From Chrysomallon squamiferum (Eukaryota > Mollusca > Gastropoda > Neomphalida > Peltospiridae), in NCBI GenBank assembly GCA_012295275.1, contig CM022675.1, positions 6,449,832 through 6,513,831 on the forward strand: 64,000 nt of DNA, read 5' to 3'. The stretch's first letter is position 1. Each line of letters starts with the position of its first letter. Shown here in pieces: positions 13,175 through 26,948 of this stretch. The notes beneath the pieces were generated by a model that saw only the letters and a list, made by a program, of their open reading frames with translations, was not told where the DNA came from and did no database searches. The position numbers and the translations under genes were made by a program.

Positions 13175-14284
13175 TCAAGAAACGTAGGTAATATAGTCTT
13201 CCAACATGCTTTTATCGTCTGCACCATGTTCGTGTGCGTGTTCCTTTGCGTTTTGCCAAATTCTAAATCGTTGGTCACAGTGGATGCATCGATACGGTTT
13301 GTGTGACGTCAGATGCGCTTCCAGATTCGGCAGATAGTCGAAATGTTCCCCACAGACGTTGCAGTAACAGAAGCCCCTTTCCCGGTGTCCCAGCATGTGG
13401 TTTGAAAATGTCTCTAGGTACGTGTAGGTTTTCCAGCAGATGCCGCACTTGTACATTTTATTCTCTTCTGTTTCTTTATCTGGAACATTTGTTGTTGGCT
13501 TCTGTTTTTCATTTGTGAATTTATTTCCGACATCAGCGTTTGACTGCTGCCGTACATACTGCTGCGAAACAGACGACTGCGACGTTGATAATGTCGTCGC
13601 GTACGAGGCGTAGGTGGGAGCAGTATTTAACGTCTGATTTGCCGTCGAGAACGATGCTGGCACCGCAGTATTTGACGTGTGATTGCTTTCAGGTGGGTTG
13701 GGTAATCTTTGCTGGACATCATTAGACGGTTTTGAATCACCACTTTTACTGGTACACCACGTAACATCCAAACACGATGACGTAACTGGCACATTCTGGA
13801 ACGGTTTTGCGCCAGTTTCGTTGTAACACCACGTCACGCGATTGGGTACAAAGACATCTGAGTGGGTTGATTTAATCGGTTCCATATTTTTCCTGAAATA
13901 TTCAGGATTATAAGGCCATGAAACATTTTCACTCGAATACTGGTCGTTGGTTACGTCTCTTCTAGAAAGATCTATGTTATATTGCCACGTTGCCGTTGTG
14001 TTCTCGCTAATTATAACCTCGTGTGATACATTTTCTCCAGGACCAGTAATTTTATCGTGATTTTTAGGTTTTATGTAAGGATAATTTGATTCAGTTTTTA
14101 TATGCATCTTGTGAACTCGTTCAGGCTTCACTTTGTTCTGTAAATGTTTCTGCTTGGGCGAAGATTCGTGCATCAAATGATGATTAGCCAAAGTTTCAGG
14201 AAATGAAAATGTTCTCTGACAGACGTCGCATTTGAAAACCTTTTCCTCGGTCTCTTCCGATTCCATCAGTGTCAGTGGTGAAAC
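13175..14284 (-). CDS. C2H2 zinc-finger protein, last coding exon
   Basis: A long open frame on the minus strand. An acceptor (TTTTTAG then TTTCACC) lies just upstream near 14284, so this is the last exon and an upstream exon exists elsewhere. The first Met inside the exon, at 14266 (MESEETEEKVFKCDVC), is the likely start and gives 363 aa; the earlier ATG at 14299 would be intronic. There are four C2H2 fingers: residues 11-33 (CDVC...HHLMH), then three near the C terminus at 272-294 (CGIC...HMLGH), 300-322 (CNVC...HLTSH) and 325-347 (CIHC...HAHEH). The 235-residue linker is polar and rich in Ser, Thr, Asn and Gln. It has three similar spaced motifs: TATWQYN, VSWPYNP and VTWCYNE, with a later VTWCTSK. 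Base composition is more GC-rich than its surroundings. Probably a nucleic-acid-binding regulator; I do not recognise a named orthologue. Confidence 0.85.
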   Translation of the reverse strand, partial: VSPLTLMESEETEEKVFKCDVCQRTFSFPETLANHHLMHESSPKQKHLQNKVKPERVHKMHIKTESNYPYIKPKNHDKITGPGENVSHEVIISENTTATWQYNIDLSRRDVTNDQYSSENVSWPYNPEYFRKNMEPIKSTHSDVFVPNRVTWCYNETGAKPFQNVPVTSSCLDVTWCTSKSGDSKPSNDVQQRLPNPPESNHTSNTAVPASFSTANQTLNTAPTYASYATTLSTSQSSVSQQYVRQQSNADVGNKFTNEKQKPTTNVPDKETEENKMYKCGICWKTYTYLETFSNHMLGHRERGFCYCNVCGEHFDYLPNLEAHLTSHKPYRCIHCDQRFRIWQNAKEHAHEHGADDKSMLEDYITYVS

Positions 14285-16458
14285 TAAAAATAAATACATA
14301 AATAAATAAATTAATTAATTAATTAATTTCAATACTTGTTCATACGGTCTGATAACAGAGAATTTTATTATTATAATAATAATAATAATATTGACAAATT
14401 GAAGAAAAAAAAATGAAAAAATAGAAAAAGTTAGATACGTAAAAACTGGGCTTATTTGGATTGATTGTATCAGAAAATAAAAATATAGTAATTGTCACCG
14501 ACATCTGTGAATCGAATATCAAAACAGCAGAAGGTCGGAGAAAAGAAGTATTCTGTTGATATTTTCAATCATTTTTTCTAATTACAAAACGTTGCTGATT
14601 TGAGTTTAGCGCGATAGTACCAGAATAAATGGATAAAATCAATTAAATGCATTTTTGTAAACTTATCATGGAATTACTGTCAACTTAAAACTGACAATCT
14701 TTATTCAAAAACTGTAAAACACACTGAATTCACTCAATAGTTAAATGTACAATCTGCTGGATAGTACATATACGTTAAAATCACTATATAATGCTTCTAC
14801 GGTTTAATCTACAGAATAGGTCTACATGGCCAGAGTTCTGGCGGGGGGGGGGGATGGTAAGGAGAGTAGACTATCTGACATTATAATGCATGTACTATAC
14901 AAAATATCCATGAAAACAGAGCTGAATATCGCCGTGTTTTTTTTCTTTTCTTTTTTTTTCTTACACATATGTACTTAAATAGGGTTTACGAGAACCATGC
15001 ATTTACGTAAATCAGTATGTGTCTGCAGTGTATTCATATTTAATATTTACACCGCATCGTTCAATTCTGGCAGTTAAAACCAGCAGGAGAGAGTGGGGCA
15101 CGTTGTGCATTGGGCAGTTCGTCGTACATTAGTTACAGCTGTAGCTTTGCTGAAGAAACTTCTACTGACAAGGACTTTCATTAAAAAAAATTAAAAAAAA
15201 AATAAAAACCTGGATGAGATCAATGATAAAATTTTTTAAAAAATAAAGATTATAAAAATCTATGTTATGTTATTTTAGTGGTCTAAAGTGACATTTTGTA
15301 ATTTCCACATATAAAGTCACTGCAATTTTTATAACAGTGATCCCGTAAATCTAGTTATATCATCTTACTCAACTATGTTTCATGTGTAACCGTCATTAAC
15401 TGTTTGTTCTGACTCTGTGTATTCTCTATGTCATTGGGAAGAGTTGGACCGTGTGAGGTTTGTACTGGCTGGATCAGTGATCCAGTGTTTCCCCCAGATA
15501 GTTTATTCAAACATTATCTACATGATACACAAACAAATAAAAATTAATAAATCGCTAATTCATTATTTGTGCCACATTCTGACCCCATCTGAACTTTTCA
15601 ATCAGTCGTGTGACATCTGTATCGTTATTTATGACAGTTTGATCGTCTTGTTAAAACTAGAGATTAGCTATTTTGAAATATCATTTTTGATCTGAATACT
15701 TATTGTGGTGTTTCAACAAAATTCATAGATTACTGATAATATTCAGACTATATAAATTGGTGGTGAATAAAAAAAAAGGGACACATATACAAACACACAT
15801 ACACATGGACGCAAGTACACACCTTACCTAATACGCAGATTATTTTAAGAATAAAAAATAAATGTATATGATTTCCATAAAATTAAAGATCTTACTCTTG
15901 TATAGCTATTAATTTCTTAAAGTCCTTCACAACTGAATTTATATAGTGTTTTCTTGTCATAAAATACAATTGAGAAGAAACGAAAATTATAACCCCAATG
16001 GAGCCCCTCGCAAGACTATTGAGGTCAAACAGAGTTCTAGTCCTTAAATATGCTTGGAAACTAACAGTACGACAGAGAAAAGTACAGTGGTAAATTATGT
16101 TTCTTATTCAAGCTAGGTGCTGCAAATGGAAATGTATTACCATTACCTGTTTTATCCTCGAGAAAAAACAACAAATGTTTCTTCCCTCCTCAGACCTCTC
16201 TCTATTTGAAAACTGGTTATCGGTCGATTGCAAAATACAGCTTCAGAAAGGCTGTTTGGTGGATTGCATCAAAGACATCGGTATATTATTTTATATGGTG
16301 CGACAACTGTGCTGAAATCAATTTTAATTCATATCTGTTCATTATATTTTCTTTCTGTTTTATAATATAATCTGTTCATTATATTTTCTTTCTATTTTAT
16401 AATATGATCTGTTTAAGTATTAAGGTGTTTGTTTCTTGTATTTTTGTTGTTGTTTCCT

Positions 16459-16459
<1 letters not shown>

Positions 16460-16521
<62 letters not shown>
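16460..16521 (+). repeat. (CT)n microsatellite
   Basis: An uninterrupted CT dinucleotide run of about 60 bases. Confidence 0.95.
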
Positions 16522-16528
<7 letters not shown>

Positions 16529-16645
16529 TAATAAAAGCATAGACTATTAGTTAAACCTTTTTAAACAGCAGTCTGGTAACAAATTCTTGTATTTAGCTTT
16601 TGATGAGAGAGGGAGGTGTTTTGGAGGGGGTTTTCTGGGATATTG

Positions 16646-16680
<35 letters not shown>

Positions 16681-17551
16681 TTATTATTTAATTTTCTTGC
16701 TTTTTAGAAATATTATAAAAGTCACAAATCAAAGATGCGTGTTTGTATGTGTTACGTGTGTGTGGTTTCAAAACAAATAAAATTTCGACCTCGTAAAATT
16801 AATGGGGTCGCGCCCGCCATGCGTTCACGCCCCCCGTCTGAATCTGTTCCATCTTCACTTCCCGCTTTACCAAATCCGGGATAATTAAAAACTTTATATC
16901 TACGAAATTTCAAGGATGTAACTAACTGTCCATATAACTGTTACTTCCTGGAAAATGAATGAAATGTGAGCATCGTGATTTCATTTTTTAATAAAACAAT
17001 GCAACTGTTATGACAAGTTAAACATGAAAATATTCAGTTGACATGGAGGAAATATATTGCATGGACTACGGAACGTAAATTCGTGACTTATAGCAAAAAA
17101 AAAAAAAAAAACACAATGAAATTTGTATTATTTAATATGAAACAATATTTCATTTTAAACGTTAAAGGTACTAAGTGTATCCAGGAATAAGTTATTTGTT
17201 CACAAATAATTTTATTTTATTTTGGTGTACGTGTGTTATGTTTGGAGGCCTGTATATGTACTACGCAATACAGACATATTATCAATATTTGTTTAACAAT
17301 AAGCGATTACTGTATTAATTTCGTACAAAATCTAAGAGGAAACCCGACTCTGCATAACATTCTCATCATGACCTTTGATAAAACACTGGTAGTGAGAAAT
17401 AACAATAGCAACAAGAATAATGATGACGATATTGATGATAGTAATGATAGCAGTATCAGTCGTAATAGTAGTAATGACAATAATAAATAATAACAAGAGA
17501 GAGATGCTGACTCTACATGATAAACAAACAAAAAATATTTAAAAACTGGTT

Positions 17552-17555
<4 letters not shown>

Positions 17556-17607
<52 letters not shown>
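17556..17607 (+). repeat. (GT)n microsatellite
   Basis: An uninterrupted TG run of about 50 bases. Confidence 0.95.
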
Positions 17608-17609
<2 letters not shown>

Positions 17610-18584
17610 ATTTATAAAAACTGTAGACCCACTGCAGTGAACAAACAATATGTAAAAAGGATTCGGTCTTTCAGGTAAGTTTGTAAGGTAATGTTAGTAA
17701 TTCCCAGTTGAAAAGATTTCTACTTCTTGAGAGAAACGATAAAAATTGTTCAAGTAATCGAAACCTTTCACGTTTGTCATCTGCACAGTACATCATCAGT
17801 GTTTCTTGTCTACAGTTACCTATCCATTTCCAAAAATATAGCTTCTCGTGTTGCCTTCTTAACATTTCCTTTCACAAAATAAGGTTGTTACCAGAAATCA
17901 TTTTGACCTCAGACGTCTATTAAAAATTTATGAAACCTATTGTATGATAATAACATGCGAAGACTTTGATATTTAAATATTCCCAGTGACAAAACGTACC
18001 GTCTACCAATTAGGATAGAAAAGGACAGAATTATTTTTGCCCGATTTTAAAAGTTTTAAATGAAAAATGTCTAATCATAGTAATGTTAATTTGTACACTT
18101 TCGCATTACTGGCAATAAAGTTGCATGGGAATTTTAGAATCACTACGCCTGTTAATATATTAACAAAACCAGAGGTAAATGTTCATTGTAAATAATTATA
18201 CATTGATTATTTACTTCTTGTTAGAAGTTCATAATGTTAATAGGGTAATGAAACCCAGTGGAGCCTGCTCACTTTTGTCTAATGTTACCATATTTTGTTT
18301 CTTTCCGGAAAGACAATGATTTGTACGATGGAGACGTGGTTGCTGACTCCGAGCCAGAAGTCATGCGTGTAAAGTGAAAAAATCCGTTGTTTTTTCACAT
18401 AAAACGTACAATGGATATCGGTCAGTGATAATGATATCACTTTTAAGAAGGAAGATATTAAACAGGTCGGAAACACCCAATCATTGATTCAGGGATGATA
18501 ACACCAGTTCATCAGAGGGCGGTGTTGTTATTGTTATTTTGGTTATTGATAGGTGTGGAGGGGTAGGGTCTGTTGTTTTATATT

Positions 18585-18593
<9 letters not shown>

Positions 18594-18638
<45 letters not shown>
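18594..18638 (+). repeat. (ATT)n microsatellite
   Basis: A perfect ATT run. Several similar runs occur through the window, including 19096-19153, 35857-35932 and 63740-63796. Confidence 0.95.
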
Positions 18639-19094
18639 GATAAAAATAGTATTAACCAAAACGAAATCTCCTTTTTAAAAAACTTATTATGATGTATGTA
18701 TTTATAAGTGAATATAATAAAATACATTAAAAGAAAATAAATAAAATAATCATTTAACACTCATTAATTATATAAATAAGGTCACCAACACTACCATCAA
18801 TCAAAACAGCAACGCTACATGTTATATAACGTATTACATATTACGCATGAATTAACTTAAACCATCAACAGATCAATTTAAAACATCGACCCACTACATT
18901 TTACAATAGTATCATAAAATGAAGATAAACCTTTAGTGTTAATCAATTTCAATAACTGATATCATTGTTAGCATGCTGTACTGAATTACATCCTGGTTGA
19001 TCGGCAGATAATAGGATTAACTTGAGATATATTATATTGAATCAAATCTTTATTTTCTGATGACTAAATCAATAATCATATATCTATCTGTATA

Positions 19095-19095
<1 letters not shown>

Positions 19096-19153
<58 letters not shown>
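19096..19153 (+). repeat. (ATT)n microsatellite
   Basis: A perfect ATT run followed by AGTAGTAGT. Confidence 0.95.
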
Positions 19154-20164
19154 GTAGTAGTAGTTTTTCTTCCTTTATTTATTTAGTTAGTTTAATATTT
19201 TTATTTTATTTTATTTTGTATTACTTTTATTTTATTATTTTTGTATACGTTTGGTAATAAATGATGGCACTGTTATTATTATTATACTGTTGCATTTTTT
19301 TATTGTCGTTGTTGCAATCTTTTGTTGTTTTTTTATTATTATTTATTATTGTTATTACTACTGTTAAACAGTATTATTTGTTCTGCTACTATTACTATTA
19401 CTTCTAATAAAATTATCACGCCTATCACTGTCTGTATTACAATTACTACAATTTCTGCTATTACTAAAACTGAGACTGTTATTATTATAACTATTATAGT
19501 ACTAGTAGTAGTAGCAGTAGTAGCAGTACCTTTATCAATTAGTTTTGTACTTTGTCACAGGCACATACAGGTAGAAGGATAAACAGACAGATATAATGTA
19601 ATTGTATAGTTTAGCCATTATACAAAAGGAACAATAATTAAATACATTTTTTTTTTAAAAAAAAAATCAATATTTATATGTCATTCATTCCTTGAAAAGT
19701 AATTAAACTTTTAGGTAACAAATTTAAACGAATAAAAAATATATAATTAATATATTAAGGAATCTCTATTATTATTTTTTTTTTTTTTTCTCTTCAGAAT
19801 TAAAGATTGTAGCTACTTTTGGTAGACATTTGTGACATAATTTTGTTACTATGTTTATAAAAAGAAACCAAATATTGTCAGAGCAACAATGAACAATAAT
19901 TATTTAACAAATTTTAAGAGGAACTATAAAACAAATCTCATCAGTGTAATTAATAATTTTCTTATCTATGTTTTGTTGCCGTCGTCATCGCTACTGAAAG
20001 CCATTGCGTAACTAAGTAATCAATCAAAACAAATTGCTTTATGCAACTAGTTATTTACCGGGTAGATGTCGTATTCAAGTTTGATTTGATTGGTTGGAGT
20101 AAGGGGCATAACTCATGACATAGAAGATACGAATATTTGGTTAAATTTCATTGGTTGATATTCC

Positions 20165-20303
20165 TCCACTCAGGCCACTCCCTTCGCACGAGCTCTTGGC
20201 GTGTCACCCTCCATCTTGAAAAGTCCGACAGACTAGAAGGCAAGAGTCGTCTACATCGAACGAATATCTTCAAACCATTAGCGCTTTCGCACACGTCTGA
20301 CAA
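20165..20303 (+). promoter_or_regulatory. Probable profilin promoter and 5' non-coding exon
   Basis: A CpG-containing segment stands out from its AT-rich surroundings. CCATCTTG at 20211-20218 resembles a YY1-type site in either orientation. A purine/pyrimidine-balanced stretch, about 20220-20303, then ends at a strong donor (ACAA followed by GTAAGTA). No ATG-initiated frame of note lies in it. The next good acceptor leading to a coding start is at 28609/28610, 8 nt before the profilin ATG, so a 5' UTR exon and an 8.3-kb intron is the simplest reading. No transcript evidence is available. Confidence 0.5.
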
Positions 20304-23300
20304 GTAAGTATAGACAATTAAAAAGTTTTTGTTAGTTTAATCGGGCGCTTATTTAAAATGTAATTACTTAGCCTGAACGTCAAACGAGAAAGTCGGAGAA
20401 GCGTGGGTTGATTATCCTAAAGAGTTAAACTTAAATGGCCGAGGTATTATGGATTAACTATCCTTGATTGTGCACTGATTAGGTGTTTTTACGTTTCAGT
20501 ACTTTCACATTTACTAAGTTTACGGTGTACTTTCATTACCGATGGCTTAAATCGTTATTTTATTAGCAAACATTGTTAAATGAATAACTTTGGTTTAGCA
20601 TCAGACACGGTCTCCATTTATGACGACGACGTCTGAGTCAGACCATAGCGGCTAGCCTCTGAATCATTCACTGCATTCCTAAGAACAAATGACGTGTAAA
20701 CGAAAACGTTTTCTGGAATTTTATTTTCTTAAATGAGCACAATTCTTGTTTTTAAATTTATTTTTATCAGCCACTGACATACTTCCTGTTAATTCTCCTA
20801 TATTTGTAAAATTATTCCCTTTATTTTATTAAATAAACATAAAAAAATAAAATTAGTTCTTTGTACAGTTTTAGGTTGTTCATTTTAATTTTTGTTAAAG
20901 ATCATAATTTAAATCTGACAAAACAGGATATATGAAAATATTTTACCCTAAAAATCATTTATTAATGATTGGCTTATAAGGAAAGTAAGATTTAAACTTC
21001 CTTATTCTAAAATCAGGAAAAAAAAAATGGAAAGATAAAAGCAATTTACATATTTCATTATGGTTATTGACATCCTGTGCATTTTAAACATATTTTCCTA
21101 AGTATTTTGTGACACAGTTAAGAATAGTAACACCAAAGGAACCGAAGACAGTGCCATAAAATGAAGTAATATTTCTGTAGATCCTCTAATGAACAATAAC
21201 ATTAAATGGCATAAATATAGGTTAAAATATTATCTTGTTTTACAATAATTTTATAAATGAAGGTTAGAATACTCATTGCCATTGTTTTAAAAAAAAATGC
21301 TGAATAACTAACCTACAAATCAGCTAAATCACAATACATGTTTATTTGTTCAGTTAAGTTGTACATAGAGGAAATTAAGGTTTAGAAATTGCGGGTGATA
21401 TATGAATAGTCAATTCTGAGAATGTGGAGGGGTGGAAGATTTACACACATTTATTGTATACTTAGCATCAATCTGCCATTAAAATTGTCATTTGTAGACA
21501 CACACTCTTTAATATGATTTTTAACTACATGCACAAGAACATTATTTCCCTTAGATATGTGATATAGTAATTTGATGCAAGTATTGTTTAATAGAACATA
21601 CTGTGGAAGCGAGTCACATTGACAAGCACTTTTAAAATGCTTTGTTTAAAGGCAGTTTAGTTTTGTGTATTTGTCATTATTAAATGCATGTGGTGTTTTT
21701 CTTTTTCTTTTTCTTAATTGTAATCAAATGTAAATTATTAAGAGTACTGTGTACCTTCAAAGACAGGTTTATTTTAAATGATTATCACCAATGTTTGATT
21801 TTAAGAGTTGTGCCTTTTAAATACATTTCATTGATTATTGCTTTGCTGTTACCACAAGGCAAGGTCACTTTAATGAAAATATTGACATTCCTTGGAGAAA
21901 CGTTAACGGTGCATAATTTTTATTTGCTTATTTAAAACAAAAATATGAAATTCTGCAGGACTGATTTATTTATAATACTGATGAGAGCAGCAATGCATCT
22001 AAGTTGAAATTTTAAAAGTTTATTTGTACCAAATGTTTCATTTTGAGGTGACCTTTCTTTAATAAAAAACAAAACAAAACAAAAAAAAATGTAATATATT
22101 GGTTATGGATAGATTTCAGAATATTTTGAAGCAAATCATTGTATATTGTCTGTCCTGCATTGGGGAAAGTTGGTGAGTTCATACATATGATTTGTAAGAA
22201 TAAATGCTGTTCCAGATATATCTTGGTGTACATCCAACTAAGTCATCATTAATGCATATCGATTAAAACTGACATTCCTTCAGTTGTGAATGACCCCAAA
22301 ATGATGATTAAATATGAAGGAAAAAAACCCAACCCAGATGGAAATGATTATACGGTCAGGTGGTGTTCTGCTTTGAACAAACATTGATGGGATAGTCAGA
22401 TAGCAGGCCACTTTAAAAGCCTGTCATGCTTGTATAATTTTTATTGAACTGAAATCTTATCACTAGCTCAGTATTGTTATATTACTTGTACAAAGCCAGA
22501 GTAGACAAACCTAACTTAACTGGCACATGACTTTTGGAGCAGAATGTTCTGTCAAAAAACAAAATTTCAGGATGACAAAATTATGCCATATAATTCCTTT
22601 CAGGATAAATATTTTACACTGAAAATCCACTATATATTTAATGTAATAGTTTTAATCCTTCCTCACTTTAAAAATGTAGGATTGCCTTTAAATATTTTCT
22701 TCAAATCACACATACTCCCAAAAAAAACCCCACAACTATGCCAAAACTAACCAAAACAACTTTTTGAATTAATACAAACTGTTGATCTAAACTCTGCAGT
22801 AAAATGGGATAAAATTTTTAAGTGAAACATAAAAGCTTCAGTATTGATAAATTACACAGTTTGCTATATAAAACAGAGAACCTCTATTCAGTAGTAAAAT
22901 TTCAATACAAACTGAATAAATATATATATATATATACACATACACATATTTTTTTTTTTTTTTTTTTTTTTTAAAAAGTAAATGCTGATTTAAGGTTTCA
23001 AAAAAAAAAAAATAGTAGTTTCTTGTTACTGGTAGCGGCCCAGTTTCCTCTGACCATTGATACTGACTTGATATTTGATACTTGGTGTTGGAGATCCAAA
23101 ATAGCCAAATCAGTTACTGGTTGCCCTATGTATCAGGTGTCACTTTTGGAGTTGTATTTATCCTTGTTTAACAACTTCCTTGTTTGTTCAATTGATTTGG
23201 CTCATTTTGTGCAGATTAACAAATACATTTGTTTCAAATTCAGAGGGGGAGGGAAAGTTTGAAAATCTAAATAGAAATAAATAAATATTTCTAAAAATTT

Positions 23301-26300
23301 TAAACTTAAAAAAGAAAAACTAAGATTTTCTTAAACATTTTACAACATAAATTTCACCTTGAAGTTTAAATTAAAAAATTCATGAGTTGTGATTCACCGG
23401 TAACAAATCATTTATGTTCAAACACTTCACCTAATGACCTTGACATGACCTTTGACTTTGGCTGGTGATTAGGAAGTTGTTTTGATGACTTCTTCAATCT
23501 AAACTTTTATCAGTTCAGCATTGCCCATTTCTGGCAAATGTAATATCTTGATGTTAACCCCAGCTGTCCTATTAACGTATTCTGACATCTATCCATTTAT
23601 CGGCAGAATGTCCCTTGTAGCAGCTGTATAGTATCAGGGTAATAATACTCTAAAATGTTTCAGTCTAGGGGGCCTTTAGAGGGCTGCATTATTTAAATTA
23701 CCCAGGTTCATGTGTTACTTACATTAACTTAACATTCATAGCTGGAAACTGTTTATAATGTGCATTTAACTGTCCACCCAGGGAATAATTTGATAATTAT
23801 CTTATTCTAAACTGCTTCATAAAATATTCAGACTCTAGAGTGCACAAAATCTTCTTTTTTTTTAATACAGTATTCACATTTAATTGTTACGTGCATACTG
23901 AATATTTACAGAGAGGAATCATTATTGTTTGTTATTCCCTTGTTTAATAAGTTTTCTAGAATGAACAAACAATCAGAAATAGGTTAAATGCTCAATTACT
24001 AACTTGTCCCAGTACATTTTTCTACTTTCCATGGTCTTGCAGAAATTGAGTAGGATGGATTGCTGTGGTGAATCTGCTCACAGTAGCCAGTTTTTTGTAC
24101 TACATTCAGTTCTAGCCAGTGGTCTGTGACTGGTTTAAACAAATGAGCTTTTCAAACACACACACACACATGTATATCATAACAAATGGGTGGTCTGAAT
24201 GTTGTGATACATGAAAAGTGAACCTAACATTTTAATACATTTTATAGAATCATTAAAAAATTTACCTCATCTATTCATATGAAATAACTAGATAGCAGAT
24301 TTGCCACTCAAATTATAGATTTTGATAAAACAAATTGCAAGAAAATCCACATGCAGTGGCTGCATTAATGCATCATAAACAGATTTTTTTTAAATGGGAT
24401 ATATAGCAGTTCTTTCATTCTTTTTAGCTAAGTATTAGTTTCTGCTTTATAGATTCTGACATGAAAATAACAGGTGACCCACCACATGTTTCATTAGCAG
24501 TTTACTGAATGTGGAGTGGAAATGTGCCTGTCTTTCATTATAAAACTGAAAATCTGAACAGGCAGTAATTCTGATTAACCCATATTTCTTTTAAAATGTA
24601 AAATTGATTACCAAAGTCAAGAATATAAATTGGATAATACTGTTTTGAATACAGATTGGCGAACAGACTTAATTTTTAAACATTATTGTGCACAAGGTTG
24701 CATTCATTTTACTGGAAAGGATTGTTTACTAATTCAGGAAAGAGCATTTGTCTTTTTTTTAAAAAAAATCACTGAAAATTCTCAAAATGTTCATTAATTC
24801 ATTTTGATTTTTTAATTAAATTTTGAATCAGATTTTGAATAGTGTTAAAAATACGTTCTAAATCAGTGAAATAAATTTAAAAAAAAAAATTCTCCATTCT
24901 TGGGTAAATCTGAAGAGTTAACCTGTTTATTTGGGACGTTATTCAATTCAGGAAGCCTGTGCATTATCTAAGGAAGTAGTCTGTTTGACAATGTGAAATA
25001 GCATAGAAGTTAACATTAGGGAAGTAGCCATTGTAGGTAAAAAAAAACTGAACCAGTCCTAAAAACAAAAACAGTTGAATACATTTGTTCTCTAAGGTGA
25101 TACATTTTACTATGATGAATAAAAAATGATATGTATTTCGCAAAGCAACTCCCATATTATAAAAATCATACCAACCTGTCTCCCCTCTTACTGCAAATAA
25201 ATGGGACAGTCCAGTCTACGAGTCATCTGACAGGCAGGAAGTGATATGTCAGAAAACTTGCCTGGGGTCTTGCATAAGTTTCAGCTGTACTTAACAAAGT
25301 TGAAAGGTCAGTTACAATTAATTTAGTTGTAGTTCATTTTTGATGCCTTTTGATTGTTATCTATTTTTTTTGTGCTAATATATTTTACATATATGACCAG
25401 TTTCTTAATAATTTTATTTTTAATTAAAAAGTAATACCTAAATTTTGACTTTTAAAACCTATTTTGATTAAGAGGTTTAATTTTTTTCCCAACTACATTT
25501 CAAGCTGTATTGGTAAATTACAATTGTTTTTTTTTCTTTTGAAAAATTGTTTTCTGGGGTTTTTTTTAGTCTTAAATCTGCATGTTCAGTTACAAACGAT
25601 TTGCTTGTTTAAATGCTGCAGATAAAGGTACCTTCTTCGTTCTAGAAACATCTTTTTTCCAGAAATTAATCTCTGTGAATGATGAAAGAAAACAAAAATT
25701 GTTTTCTTAGGTTGTTTACAATAGTACATATGAATGTAGATATCTGATAGTGTTAAAATGGTTTCTGATCCAGATAAAATACTGATTTTAAAATAGAATA
25801 AAATTCCACTTGATGGATTCTAAAGGATAATACATATATAAAATCTATTAAATTTGTCACTGAAATTTTCCATTTAGATGGATTTATAGCATTTATTTTA
25901 TTTTAGACATTGAGCACAAAACAGCAAGATCATTTTTGTATTCTGTTTGTAACAGGCTCAGTCCATTACAAATGTTTTGTCATAATTAATCTATAAGCTG
26001 TAAATGCAGAACATATTAGATAGATTTGATAATAAAACATTTTATTGTCCATATTTCTTCACAAAAAGAGAAAATCTTAGATTGTCACCTGTGGAAGGTT
26101 ACCAAGTTGGAACTGAAGATTTGCACACTGAATATTTCACAGCAAGCATATTACAGCTGTCCTTTCATATAGTCTTAAATGTGAATTTATCTTTGAAAGG
26201 CAAGAAAGGGAAATAGGTGTCCCTTATAATTTTGGTGAATATTTGTTTTAATGAATGTAGTTAATTTACTTTAATAAATGAGTTGAGTTTGTACTTAATA

Positions 26301-26916
26301 GAAGTCAAGGTACTTTTAATTGCTAGGTTTAAGAGAACATTTTCTAGTGTCCTTTCCTTTGCCGATTTCAATACTGAAACCAAGTTTTGTTAATGAGATT
26401 CATTTCCTTGTGTACACAAAAACTAATTTCAATTGTTTTAAGCTGCTGTGCTTTGAAAGACGGTGAACATAAGTTTATCAGGGTTTTTTGTTTTGTTCTC
26501 CTAAACATTGTCAAAGCATCAAAACAATCGCGGCTCCAAGATTTCATGAATCCATTTAAAAGAAGATCCAGTTTGAAAATTCAGTAAGGTAAAAAGTTGA
26601 CAATTTAAGCATGTTGTTGGTGATGTAGATTTTCACCAGACTAACATACCATGATGACTAATCCAGAAGACTAAATCTTTTCTAATGGCATTGTGGTTGA
26701 CTTTGCAGCTGAGAGTTGATTTGTTTTTAGATGTTTTTAAAAAGAAGAAAAAAATGGCTCGACATGTTTCAGTAGAACAACGATGCTGATGTTTTGGTCA
26801 GCTAAAAATATTTTTAACTTTTTTAATTTGTTGCTTCTGTGTGTCTTATTTGCAAGTGCCTTTATGTATGTCCATCTGTTGGTCCTTGGCATTTGGCAGT
26901 TGTAATGATAAAAAAT

Positions 26917-26948
<32 letters not shown>

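Larger units (their letters stand above)
14300..20160. other. Repeat-rich region, no gene recognised
   Basis: AT-rich DNA with microsatellites: (CT)n at about 16460-16521, poly-T at about 16650-16678, (GT)n at about 17556-17607, and (ATT)n at about 18594-18638 and 19096-19153. A small GC-richer patch at 16795-16880 is not recognisable. Short open frames here are built from the repeats or show no similarity I can see. An upstream exon or promoter of the zinc-finger gene may lie here, but I cannot place it. Confidence 0.5.

Noticed and set aside
14267-14299. Upstream ATG for the zinc-finger protein (MYLFLVSPLTL...)
   Set aside because: It lies across a good splice acceptor (TTTTTAG), so it is most likely intronic; MESEETEEK within the exon is a better start.
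19060-19582. Open frames of poly-Ile/Leu in the ATT repeats
   Set aside because: Pure translation of trinucleotide repeats.
23023-23262. 79-codon open frame in the profilin intron
   Set aside because: No family resemblance and no splice-site support; typical chance frame.
26651-26713. Possible extra C/D snoRNA in the profilin intron (ATGATGA ... CTGA)
   Set aside because: No terminal stem pairs around the boxes, and there is no similarity to the NACA family; box-like words are common by chance in this composition.
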